Positions 50,541 to 57,854 of a DNA stretch of 64,000 bases are shown piece after piece. The notes beneath the pieces are model-generated. The model searched no databases, was not told the origin of the DNA, and saw only the letters and a program-made list of their open reading frames with translations. Position numbers and translations under genes: made by a program. This DNA is from Klebsiella sp. WP3-W18-ESBL-02 (GTDB lineage Bacteria > Pseudomonadota > Gammaproteobacteria > Enterobacterales > Enterobacteriaceae): NCBI RefSeq assembly GCF_014168815.1, contig NZ_AP021972.1, positions 1,736,001 through 1,800,000 on the forward strand. The letters run 5' to 3'. Numbering within the stretch: position 1 is the stretch's first letter; each line of letters begins with the position of its first letter.

Positions 50541-51569
50541 ATGACCTCGGACGTAAAACACGATCGCCAGCAGTTCTATCAGCACATTTCAGGGCAAAAC
50601 CTGACGCCGCTGTGGGAGTCGCTGCATCACCTGGTGCCTAAAACGCCAAATGCTAACTGCGCGCCGGCCTACTGGAACTATCAGGAAATTCGCCCGCTGC
50701 TGCTGGAAAGCGGCAACCTGATTGGCGCAAAAGAGGCGGTACGCCGCGTGTTGGTGCTGGAAAACCCCGGCCTGCGCGGCCAGTCATCCATTACCTCGTC
50801 GCTGTACGCGGGTTTACAGCTGATCATGCCGGGTGAAGTCGCCCCGAGTCACCGCCATAACCAGTCGGCGCTGCGCTTTGTGGTTGAAGGCCACGGCGCG
50901 TTTACCGCCGTCGACGGCGAACGCACTCAGATGAGCCCGGGCGACTTTATCCTGACCCCGCAGTGGCGCTGGCACGATCACGGCAACCCGGGTTCAGAAC
51001 CGGTTATCTGGCTGGATGGCCTGGATCTGCCGCTGGTGAACTACCTTGGCTGCGGCTTCGCCGAAGACTACCCGGAGGATCAGCAGCCGGTCACGCGTAA
51101 AGAAGGCGACTATCTGCCGCGCTACGCGGCCAACATGCTGCCGCTGCGCCACCAGGTTGGCAACTCATCGCCTATTTTCAACTATCGCTATGACCGCAGC
51201 CGCGATGCCCTGCATGACCTGACCCGTATGGGCGAGGCCGATGAATGGGACGGTTATAAGATGCGCTACGTCAACCCGGTCACCGGCGGCTATCCGATGC
51301 CGTCGATGGGGGCCTTCCTGCAGCTGCTGCCGAAAGGCTTCCAGTCGCGTCAGGCGCGCACCACCGACAGCACCATTTACCACGTGGTGGAGGGCAGCGG
51401 TGAGGTGACCATTGGCGAGCAGACCTTCAGCTTTAAAGCGAAAGATATTTTTGTCGTGCCGACCTGGCACAGCGTGTCGTTCAACACGCCAGAAGAGACC
51501 GTGTTATTCAGTTTCTCGGATAGACCTGTCCAGGAAGCCCTGGGACTGTTCCGCGAAGCGCGTTATTAA
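50541..51569 (+). CDS. mhbD: MhbD, gentisate 1,2-dioxygenase
   Basis: A 342-aa cytoplasmic ring-cleaving enzyme that opens gentisate to maleylpyruvate using Fe(II) and oxygen. It is a bicupin. The first cupin carries the iron ligands His104, His106 (PSHRHNQSALRFVVEG) and His145 (WRWHDHGN). The second cupin (about 235-330; TIYHVVEGSGEVTIG, FVVPTWHSVSFNT) is structural in most members. AAGGAG lies before the ATG. It sits between the transporter and the hydrolase gene. Confidence 0.96.
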   Translation: MTSDVKHDRQQFYQHISGQNLTPLWESLHHLVPKTPNANCAPAYWNYQEIRPLLLESGNLIGAKEAVRRVLVLENPGLRGQSSITSSLYAGLQLIMPGEVAPSHRHNQSALRFVVEGHGAFTAVDGERTQMSPGDFILTPQWRWHDHGNPGSEPVIWLDGLDLPLVNYLGCGFAEDYPEDQQPVTRKEGDYLPRYAANMLPLRHQVGNSSPIFNYRYDRSRDALHDLTRMGEADEWDGYKMRYVNPVTGGYPMPSMGAFLQLLPKGFQSRQARTTDSTIYHVVEGSGEVTIGEQTFSFKAKDIFVVPTWHSVSFNTPEETVLFSFSDRPVQEALGLFREARY

Positions 51570-51584
51570 TTCAGGAGAAGAAAG

Positions 51585-52286
51585 ATGAGCAAATACGTAT
51601 TTGAACCTCAGGCGCCGGTGGCGATTCCGGTTGTGGGCAGCGATGAGCAGTTCCCGGTACGCCGCGTTTACTGCGTTGGCCGTAACTATGCTGCGCACGC
51701 CCGTGAAATGGGCTTTGATCCGGATCGCGAGCCGCCGTTCTTCTTCTGTAAACCGGCAGATGCCGTGGTGCCGGTTGCGGCGGGTGAAACGCTGAACCTG
51801 GCCTACCCGGCGCAGACCGACAACTATCACTATGAAATTGAACTGGTCGTCGCGATTGGTAAAAAAGGCAGCGATATCCCGCTGGAGAAAGCGGAAGAGT
51901 ACATCTGGGGCTACGCCACCGGTCTGGATATGACCCGCCGCGATCGCCAGATGGAAATGCGCCAGATGGGCCGCCCGTGGGAAATCGGCAAAGCCTTTGA
52001 CCTCTCTGCCCCGATTGCACCGCTGCACAAAGTAGCCGATGCGCCGTCTCTGGAAAAAGCGCCAATCTGGCTGCAGGTTGATGGCGAAGACCGTCAGCGC
52101 AGCGATATTGAGCATCTGATCTGGGACGTCAAAGAAACCATCAGCTACCTGTCTGGCTTCTTCGAACTGCAGCCGGGCGATCTGATCTTCACCGGTACGC
52201 CGGAAGGCGTTGGCGCCGTGGTGAAGGGCGAAACCATCACCGGTAACGTGGAAGGTTTAACGCCAATCACGGTGAAAATTGTTTGA
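51585..52286 (+). CDS. mhbH: MhbH, fumarylpyruvate hydrolase
   Basis: A 233-aa cytoplasmic enzyme of the fumarylacetoacetate hydrolase family that splits fumarylpyruvate into fumarate and pyruvate. Metal ligands Glu84 and Glu86 (YHYEIELVV) and Asp115 (TGLDMTRRD) are in place. The N-terminal CVGRNYAAHAREMG is the usual family opening after the short lead. TGTPEGVGAV near residue 205 is the other signature. It follows mhbD by 15 bases and precedes mhbI by 8. Confidence 0.95.
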   Translation: MSKYVFEPQAPVAIPVVGSDEQFPVRRVYCVGRNYAAHAREMGFDPDREPPFFFCKPADAVVPVAAGETLNLAYPAQTDNYHYEIELVVAIGKKGSDIPLEKAEEYIWGYATGLDMTRRDRQMEMRQMGRPWEIGKAFDLSAPIAPLHKVADAPSLEKAPIWLQVDGEDRQRSDIEHLIWDVKETISYLSGFFELQPGDLIFTGTPEGVGAVVKGETITGNVEGLTPITVKIV

Positions 52287-52294
52287 GGTGAGCG

Positions 52295-52939
52295 ATGAAG
52301 CTGTACAGTTTTTTTAATAGTTCGGCCTCTTACCGCGTGCGCATTGCGCTGGCGCTGAAGGGCATTGACCATCAGACGGTGGGCGTCAACATTCGTATTG
52401 GCCAGCAGAACGCGCTGGAGTACCGACGCCTCAACCCGGTGGGGCTGGTACCGGCGCTTGTCACCGACGACGGTGAATCGCTGGGGCAATCGCTGGCGAT
52501 TATTGACTGGCTGGACAGACATTTCCCGCAGACGCCGCTGCTACCGGCGAACGATCCACAGCGCATGCGCGTGTTGGAAGTGGTGTACGCCATTTGCTGC
52601 GACATCCATCCCATCAACAACATGCGCGTATTGCGCTACCTCAGCGATGAGCTGAAGGTCAGTGAAGAAGAGAAAAAACGCTGGTATGCACACTGGATCC
52701 AGCAGGGGCTAAGCGCAGTGGAACAGCTGCTGCGCCGTAGCCATTCAGGGGCGTTTTGCGTGGGCGATTCGCCGACGCTAGCCGACTGCTGCCTGGTGCC
52801 GCAGTGGGCTAACGCTGAGCGTATGGGCTGCGATCTGAGCGGGTTCCCGCGCTGTAAAGCGGTCTATGATGCCTGTACCGCGCTGCCGGCGTTTATCGCC
52901 GCGGCCCCTGAAAACCAGCAGGACAAAATCCCGGCGTAG
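52295..52939 (+). CDS. mhbI: MhbI, glutathione-dependent maleylpyruvate isomerase
   Basis: A 214-aa cytoplasmic zeta-class glutathione S-transferase that turns maleylpyruvate into fumarylpyruvate. The N-terminal thioredoxin-like domain begins MKLYSFFNSSASYRVRIAL, with the zeta-class serine motif at residues 9-12. NPVGLVPAL near residue 47 and the glutathione-binding LGQSLAIIDWL near residue 63 are clear. The helical domain shows CVGDSPTLADCCLVPQ near residue 155. Presence of this gene shows the glutathione-dependent form of the gentisate pathway. Confidence 0.95.
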   Translation: MKLYSFFNSSASYRVRIALALKGIDHQTVGVNIRIGQQNALEYRRLNPVGLVPALVTDDGESLGQSLAIIDWLDRHFPQTPLLPANDPQRMRVLEVVYAICCDIHPINNMRVLRYLSDELKVSEEEKKRWYAHWIQQGLSAVEQLLRRSHSGAFCVGDSPTLADCCLVPQWANAERMGCDLSGFPRCKAVYDACTALPAFIAAAPENQQDKIPA

Positions 52940-52958
52940 TCTGAGAAGGAGAATTATG

Positions 52959-54152
52959 ATGGCTAAAGTAACGCGTGCAATTATTGTCGGCGGCGGTATC
53001 GGCGGTGCGGCTACCGCGCTGTCGCTGGCGCGCCAGGGCATTCAGGTGATGCTGCTGGAGCAGGCGCATGAAATCGGCGAAATCGGTGCCGGGATCCAGT
53101 TAGGGCCAAATGCGTTTTCGGCGCTCGACAGCCTGGGAGTCGGTGAGGTCGCCCGTCAACGTGCGGTCTTTACCGATCACATCACCATGATGGATGCGGT
53201 CAACGGTGAAGAAGTGATTAGTATCGAAACGGGTCAGGCATTCCGTGACCATTTCGGCGGCCCGTATGCGGTTATTCACCGCGTGGATATTCATGCCACC
53301 GTTTGGGAAGCGGCGCTACAGCACCCTGGCGTGAAATATCGCACCTCGACCCATGTGACGGATATCCGCCAGACGGCGGACGATGTCACCGTGTTTGATG
53401 ATAAAGGCAACAGCTGGACGGCTGATATTCTGATCGGCTGCGACGGCGTGAAGTCGGTGGTGCGTCAGAGTCTGCTCAGCGACACGCCGCGCGTGACCGG
53501 GCACGTGGTCTATCGCGCCGTGGTTGAGCGTGAGGATATGCCGGAAGACCTGCGCATCAACGCGCCGGTGCTGTGGGCTGGCCCGCACTGCCATCTGGTT
53601 CATTACCCGCTGCGCGGTGGTAAGCAGTACAACCTCGTGGTGACCTTCCACAGCCGTGAAACGGAAGAGTGGGGCGTACGCGACGGGAGCAAAGAAGAGG
53701 TGTTGTCGTACTTTAAAGGCATTCACCCGCGTCCTCGTCAGATGCTGGATAAATCGACCACCTGGCGCCGTTGGTCTACCGCCGATCGTGAGCCGGTAGA
53801 GAAATGGGGCAACGATCGCATCACGCTGGTGGGCGACTCCGCGCATCCGGTAGCGCAGTATATGGCGCAGGGTGCCTGTATGGCGCTGGAAGATGCGGTG
53901 ACCTTAGGCAAAGCGCTGACCGAATGCGACGGCGATGCCGCCCGAGCGTTTGCGCTGTATGAGTCGGTACGTATTCCGCGTACGGCGCGCATCGTGTGGT
54001 CTACGCGTGAAATGGGGCGTCTGTACCACGCGGCAGGGGTTGAACGCCAGGTGCGTAACCTGCTGTGGAAAGGTAAAACCCAGGACGAGTTCTATCGCGG
54101 CATCGAGTGGCTGTACGGCTGGAAAGAGGATAACTGCCTGCAACCGCGTTAA
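52959..54152 (+). CDS. mhbM: MhbM, 3-hydroxybenzoate 6-hydroxylase
   Basis: A 397-aa flavoprotein monooxygenase that converts 3-hydroxybenzoate to gentisate with NADH and oxygen, the entry reaction of the pathway. The FAD-binding VGGGIGGAATALSLARQG lies near residue 10, the DG motif GCDGVKSVVRQ near 165 and the GD motif ITLVGDSAHPVAQYMAQGACMALEDAV near 290. Two ATGs stand in tandem (52956 and 52959); the second has better spacing from AAGGAG. It is the last gene of mhbTDHIM and is followed by REP elements. Confidence 0.95.
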   Translation: MAKVTRAIIVGGGIGGAATALSLARQGIQVMLLEQAHEIGEIGAGIQLGPNAFSALDSLGVGEVARQRAVFTDHITMMDAVNGEEVISIETGQAFRDHFGGPYAVIHRVDIHATVWEAALQHPGVKYRTSTHVTDIRQTADDVTVFDDKGNSWTADILIGCDGVKSVVRQSLLSDTPRVTGHVVYRAVVEREDMPEDLRINAPVLWAGPHCHLVHYPLRGGKQYNLVVTFHSRETEEWGVRDGSKEEVLSYFKGIHPRPRQMLDKSTTWRRWSTADREPVEKWGNDRITLVGDSAHPVAQYMAQGACMALEDAVTLGKALTECDGDAARAFALYESVRIPRTARIVWSTREMGRLYHAAGVERQVRNLLWKGKTQDEFYRGIEWLYGWKEDNCLQPR

Positions 54153-54178
54153 TTTAGCGTAGTGAAGACAGATCCTGT

Positions 54179-54338
54179 TGGCCTGATAAGCTGCGCACAT
54201 TGCCGGATGACGGCGTAGCCTTATCCGGCCTGCATGGTCGCGTGCGGCCGGATATTCCGTAGGCCAGATAAGCGCAGCGCCATCAGGCACCACTCGCGCA
54301 GATTGCCGGATGACGGCATTGCCTTATCCGGCCTGCAT
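54179..54338. repeat. Cluster of REP/BIME elements after mhbM
   Basis: Repeated units appear as TGGCCTGATAAGC ... GCCGGATGACGGC ... CCTTATCCGGCCTGCAT, then GTAGGCCAGATAAGCGCAGCGCCATCAGGC and again GCCGGATGACGGC ... CCTTATCCGGCCTGCAT. The last unit enters the next gene and gives its final codons and stop. Confidence 0.85.
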
Positions 54339-55715
54339 CACCAGCGCTTTATCTTTGGCCAGCATAAAGGGTCGTAAATATCCCACCGCATTCGACAACG
54401 GCAGGACGTCATCGCTTAATGCAATATTCAGCGTCTCGCGAATATAGCCCCGCCGCGCCTCGATGCGTGCCCACAGTGCTGGATACTCCTGTGCTATCTG
54501 CTGGCGTAGCGTTGCGTCGGCCAGCGCCACGCTCTCTTCCGCGCTGGTTCCGGTATACCCCGGCACCGAGGGAATAATATCAATCTGCATCACCATGCCG
54601 CTTTTCAGCGTCTCGCTCGAGCCAGGGTAGATTGGCGATGACATCCACTCCTCATCCGCGCTCAGGTGCCCCGGATTCAGGTGCCAGCCGTATTGAGCTT
54701 TTGGCAGCGCGCGCTCGACTAAATCGTACAGCTCGCCGCCCGGCATCCCAACGCTGATATTTTCGAGCCACGTCGCCACGGCGCCAAAATAGGGCTTCAC
54801 CACGCGCGCCAGATAATCACGCTGGTTTTCCGGCAGTTCGTTCTTATCGGCAATCACGAACCCGGTACGGCTGGAGAGCCCGCCCTTAAACCCGGTAGTC
54901 ATCGACAACGGCTGTCCTCGTTCGACCTTTTTCCACGAAGGATAAAGGTTGGCTTTCTCGAAACGCTGCCCGGCTGCGGCGATGGTGACCACCGATGGCG
55001 CTTGCCCTTCGGCGGCGAGCAGGGCGCCCAGTTCGACCTCACGCACGCCCGGTTCAACGGCATCCAGCGCCGCCAGCATGCAGCGGGAGGCGAGGTTAGC
55101 GCCGTACTCATAATGGGCGATTTCGTTGGCGTTATTGACCGTTCTCGCCCCTTTATCACCGCGAATAAACAGATGCGCTGCGTTGACCAGATCCGCGTGC
55201 GTGCTTTGTTTTATCGCCTCGACGATAAACCACGGCAGATCGAAGAGCTTAGCGTTATCGCTGCCGGTGGCGGTAAACATCTTCCAGCCCGCCAGCCCCA
55301 CTTTTGACATCGCGCTCAGCCCCGTTTCGCTGAACAGCTGCGCCAGCGGTTTTTCGTTGTCCATTGGTTGATTGGGCAGCGAGAACAGCGGGCAGTGCTT
55401 CAACGTGACCGGAATGCGCGAATGGGCGGCCATCTTCAGGTTTTCATTGCCGAGGATGGCGGTGGCGTGCCCGGACTTATGCAGCACCAGCAGCCCTTCC
55501 TCAAAGCGCGGAATAAACCCGGTCAGGTACTCAAAGTTACCGCCGTGTTCTTTATCAGCGTAAATCACCAGCGCATCGAAGCGTTCTTCCTGCATCCGTT
55601 CGAGCAGCTTATTTTTGCGCTCAAGCAGGGTGGCATCGGTCAGCATAACCGGCGGTACATCGCTGAATCCGCGCGGCGGCTGGATGGTCTTTAGCTGGAT
55701 ATCCCTGGACTTCAT
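54324..55715 (-). CDS. M24 (aminopeptidase P/creatinase)-like protein, probably lacking metal ligands
   Basis: A 463-aa cytoplasmic protein with a creatinase-type N-terminal domain (about 30-190) and a pita-bread M24-like domain (about 200-440). In active enzymes two aspartates, a histidine and two glutamates bind the metals. Here the region that should hold both aspartates reads SMTTGFKGGLSSRTGF (271-286) and no Asp occurs between 268 and 289. The histidine (NPGHLSADEEW) and last glutamate (SAEESVAL) can be matched, but the VEPG-type glutamate is IDIIP. It may be a non-catalytic relative or a variant enzyme. It is convergent with mhbM; the stop lies in a REP element. Confidence 0.78.
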   Translation of the reverse strand: MKSRDIQLKTIQPPRGFSDVPPVMLTDATLLERKNKLLERMQEERFDALVIYADKEHGGNFEYLTGFIPRFEEGLLVLHKSGHATAILGNENLKMAAHSRIPVTLKHCPLFSLPNQPMDNEKPLAQLFSETGLSAMSKVGLAGWKMFTATGSDNAKLFDLPWFIVEAIKQSTHADLVNAAHLFIRGDKGARTVNNANEIAHYEYGANLASRCMLAALDAVEPGVREVELGALLAAEGQAPSVVTIAAAGQRFEKANLYPSWKKVERGQPLSMTTGFKGGLSSRTGFVIADKNELPENQRDYLARVVKPYFGAVATWLENISVGMPGGELYDLVERALPKAQYGWHLNPGHLSADEEWMSSPIYPGSSETLKSGMVMQIDIIPSVPGYTGTSAEESVALADATLRQQIAQEYPALWARIEARRGYIRETLNIALSDDVLPLSNAVGYLRPFMLAKDKALVMQAG

Positions 55716-55815
55716 GATTCACCTCCTGATGTGTCAATAATTGGCGCATTCCTGGCAGTGGAAAGCTGGATGCAGAGACGTTACCATAGCGCCTCTTTTT
55801 TTTCCGGATAACAAT

Positions 55816-56754
55816 ATGCGTGTTTTACTGGCGCCGATGGAAGGCGTGCTCGACTCATTAGTGCGCGAGCTGCTGACTGAAGTGAATGATTACGATCTGT
55901 GCATCACCGAATTCCTGCGCGTGGTGGATCAGCTATTGCCGGTAAAATCGTTTTATAAGCTGTGCCCCGAGCTGCATAACGCCAGCCGTACTCCTTCCGG
56001 CACCCGCGTACGCATTCAGCTTTTAGGGCAATACCCTGCGTGGCTGGCGGAGAACGCCGCGCGCGCCGTGGAGCTGGGATCGTGGGGCGTGGATCTCAAC
56101 TGTGGCTGCCCGTCGAAAACGGTTAACGGCAGCGGCGGCGGGGCGACGTTGCTCAAAGACCCGGAGCTTATCTACCAGGGGGCGAAGGCGATGCGCGCGG
56201 CGGTGCCTGCGCACCTGCCGGTGACGGTGAAAGTGCGCCTCGGCTGGGACAGCGGCGCCCGGCAGTTTGAAATTGCCGATGCGGTACAGCAGGCGGGGGC
56301 CACTGAACTGGCGGTGCACGGGCGCACCAAAGAAGACGGCTATAAGGCCGAGCGCATTAACTGGCAGGCGATCGCAGACATCCGTCAGCGTCTGTCGATT
56401 CCGGTGATTGCTAACGGCGAAATCTGGGATTATGACAGCGCGCAGGCGTGCATGGCCGTGACCGGCTGCGACGCGGTGATGATTGGCCGCGGTGCGCTAA
56501 ACGTGCCGAATTTAAGCCGGGTCATCAAATATAACGCGCCGCGTCTACCGTGGCCGCAGGTGGTAGAACTGCTGCAAAAGTACACTCGCCTGGAAAAACA
56601 GGGCGACACCGGGCTGTATCACGTGGCGCGCATCAAACAGTGGTTGGGCTACCTGCGCAAAGAGTACGCCGAGGCCTCTGAGCTGTTTACCGCCGTGCGC
56701 GCGCTGCAAGAATCGCGGCTGATTGCTCGGGTTATCAACGATTGGCGCGGATAA
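55816..56754 (+). CDS. dusC: DusC, tRNA-dihydrouridine(16) synthase
   Basis: A 312-aa FMN enzyme that reduces uridine 16 of tRNAs to dihydrouridine. ATG 55816 gives MRVLLAPMEGVLDSLVRELL, the E. coli DusC start (315 aa); the frame to 55741 includes leader. The catalytic cysteine is in DLNCGCPSKTVNGSGGGA near residue 98. GRTKEDGYKAERINW near residue 170 and IGRGALNVPNLSR near 223 bind FMN. The C-terminal tail has the DusC-type recognition domain. It is monocistronic, in its E. coli-like place relative to yohJ and mdtQ. Confidence 0.95.
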   Translation: MRVLLAPMEGVLDSLVRELLTEVNDYDLCITEFLRVVDQLLPVKSFYKLCPELHNASRTPSGTRVRIQLLGQYPAWLAENAARAVELGSWGVDLNCGCPSKTVNGSGGGATLLKDPELIYQGAKAMRAAVPAHLPVTVKVRLGWDSGARQFEIADAVQQAGATELAVHGRTKEDGYKAERINWQAIADIRQRLSIPVIANGEIWDYDSAQACMAVTGCDAVMIGRGALNVPNLSRVIKYNAPRLPWPQVVELLQKYTRLEKQGDTGLYHVARIKQWLGYLRKEYAEASELFTAVRALQESRLIARVINDWRG

Positions 56755-56791
56755 ACTATCCGATCGGCATCACAATTTTCTCTCTGCGCTA

Positions 56792-56821
56792 TTGAGTCAA
56801 TCCACTTTTAAATGAAATACT
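56792..56821 (+). promoter_or_regulatory. Possible promoter of the bgl operon
   Basis: TTGAGT (56792-56797) and AATACT (56816-56821), 18 bases apart, stand just before the first antiterminator target. This is a weak sigma-70 match, supported mainly by position. Confidence 0.4.
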
Positions 56822-56828
56822 CGTAGCC

Positions 56829-56859
56829 GATTGTTACTGCTACGGCAGGCAAAACCTGA
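56829..56859 (+). promoter_or_regulatory. RNA antiterminator (RAT) 1, BglG-type target
   Basis: GATTGTTACTGC and GGCAGGCAAAACCTGA around a short loop match the BglG/LicT RNA-binding hairpin. Its 3' half overlaps the left arm of the terminator that follows, so regulator binding would prevent termination. Confidence 0.88.
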
Positions 56860-56892
56860 TTATCTGACCTTTGTCAGAAGTCAGGTTTTTTT
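56851..56892 (+). terminator. Regulated terminator 1, upstream of bglG
   Basis: AAAACCTGA pairs with TCAGGTTTT, with an inner CTGAC/GTCAG stem, followed by T residues. It overlaps RAT 1, the usual mutually exclusive design. Confidence 0.85.
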
Positions 56893-56909
56893 GTTTCTGG
56901 GGTTCGTAA

Positions 56910-57743
56910 ATGCAGATCGCCAAAGTACTTAATAATAATGTGGTGGTGGTTCTGGATGAACACCGGCGTGAGCAGGTGGTGATGGGGCGAGGGCTGGCCT
57001 TTCAGAAACGCGTCGGCGATTCACTGGATGAGTCGAAAATCGAGAAAATTTTTGCCCTGCAGAGCGATGAGCTGGTGGGGCGTTTAAGTGAACTACTCAG
57101 TCAGATACCGCTTGAGGTGATGACCACCTGCGACCGGATTATCGAACGGGCGCGCGAACGGCTCGGCAAGCTGCAGGAAAGCGTGTATATCACGCTGACC
57201 GACCATTGCCACTTCGCCATTGAGCGGCAGAAAAAGGGCGTAGCCTTGCGTAACGTGCTGCTGTGGGAGATCCGACGGCTATACCCGAAAGAGTTTGCGC
57301 TCGGCCAGGAAGCGCGTGCGCTGATTGCGCAGCGCCTGGGCGTGTCGCTGGCGGAGGATGAAGCCGGTTTTATTGCCCTGCATCTGGTGACCGCGCAGCT
57401 TAATAGCGAAATGCCTGAGGTGATGCACGTCACCCGAGTGATGCAGGAGATTCTCCAGCTGGTGAAGTATCAGCTGCATCTTGAGTACAACGAAGAGTCA
57501 TTAAGCTACCAGCGCTTTGTGACTCATCTTAAGTTTTTCGCCCAGCGAATGCTGACGCGCACGGTAGTAGAGGATGACGACGCGGAGCTGCATAGCGCGG
57601 TGAAAGACAATTATCCCAAGGCGTGGAAGTGCGCGGAAACGGTGGCGCTGCATTTGCAAAACGGCTATCAGCGTGCGCTGACGACGGAAGAGATTATGTT
57701 TCTCGCCATTCATATTGAACGGGTGAGAAAAGAGGGGCGTTAA
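56910..57743 (+). CDS. bglG: BglG-family transcriptional antiterminator
   Basis: A 277-aa RNA-binding protein that lets polymerase read through the bgl terminators. The N-terminal CAT domain (about 1-55; MQIAKVLNNNVVVVLDE, VMGRGLAFQKRVGD) binds the RAT. Two PTS regulation domains follow; conserved histidines lie in LTDHCHFAIER near residue 100, FIALHLVTAQL near residue 155, and MFLAIHIERV near residue 266. Phosphorylation by the cognate PTS protein and HPr is expected to set its activity. It lies between the two RAT/terminator modules. Confidence 0.93.
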   Translation: MQIAKVLNNNVVVVLDEHRREQVVMGRGLAFQKRVGDSLDESKIEKIFALQSDELVGRLSELLSQIPLEVMTTCDRIIERARERLGKLQESVYITLTDHCHFAIERQKKGVALRNVLLWEIRRLYPKEFALGQEARALIAQRLGVSLAEDEAGFIALHLVTAQLNSEMPEVMHVTRVMQEILQLVKYQLHLEYNEESLSYQRFVTHLKFFAQRMLTRTVVEDDDAELHSAVKDNYPKAWKCAETVALHLQNGYQRALTTEEIMFLAIHIERVRKEGR

Positions 57744-57756
57744 CCCCTTTAAAACT

Positions 57757-57789
57757 GGATTGTTACTGCATTACGCAGGCAAAACCTGA
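57757..57789 (+). promoter_or_regulatory. RNA antiterminator (RAT) 2, BglG-type target
   Basis: GGATTGTTACTGC ... GCAGGCAAAACCTGA closely copies RAT 1, 14 bases after the bglG stop. It overlaps the left arm of the second terminator. Confidence 0.88.
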
Positions 57790-57826
57790 GCGCGACGCTA
57801 CCCGGCGGCGTGCTCGGGTTTTTTTG
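57781..57826 (+). terminator. Regulated terminator 2, between bglG and bglF
   Basis: AAACCTGAGC pairs with GCTCGGGTTT (one T-G wobble), with a G+C-rich inner part and a long T run after it. It would stop transcription unless BglG holds RAT 2. Confidence 0.8.
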
Positions 57827-57854
57827 TTTTTTATACCCGGTCAAGGAATACAGC

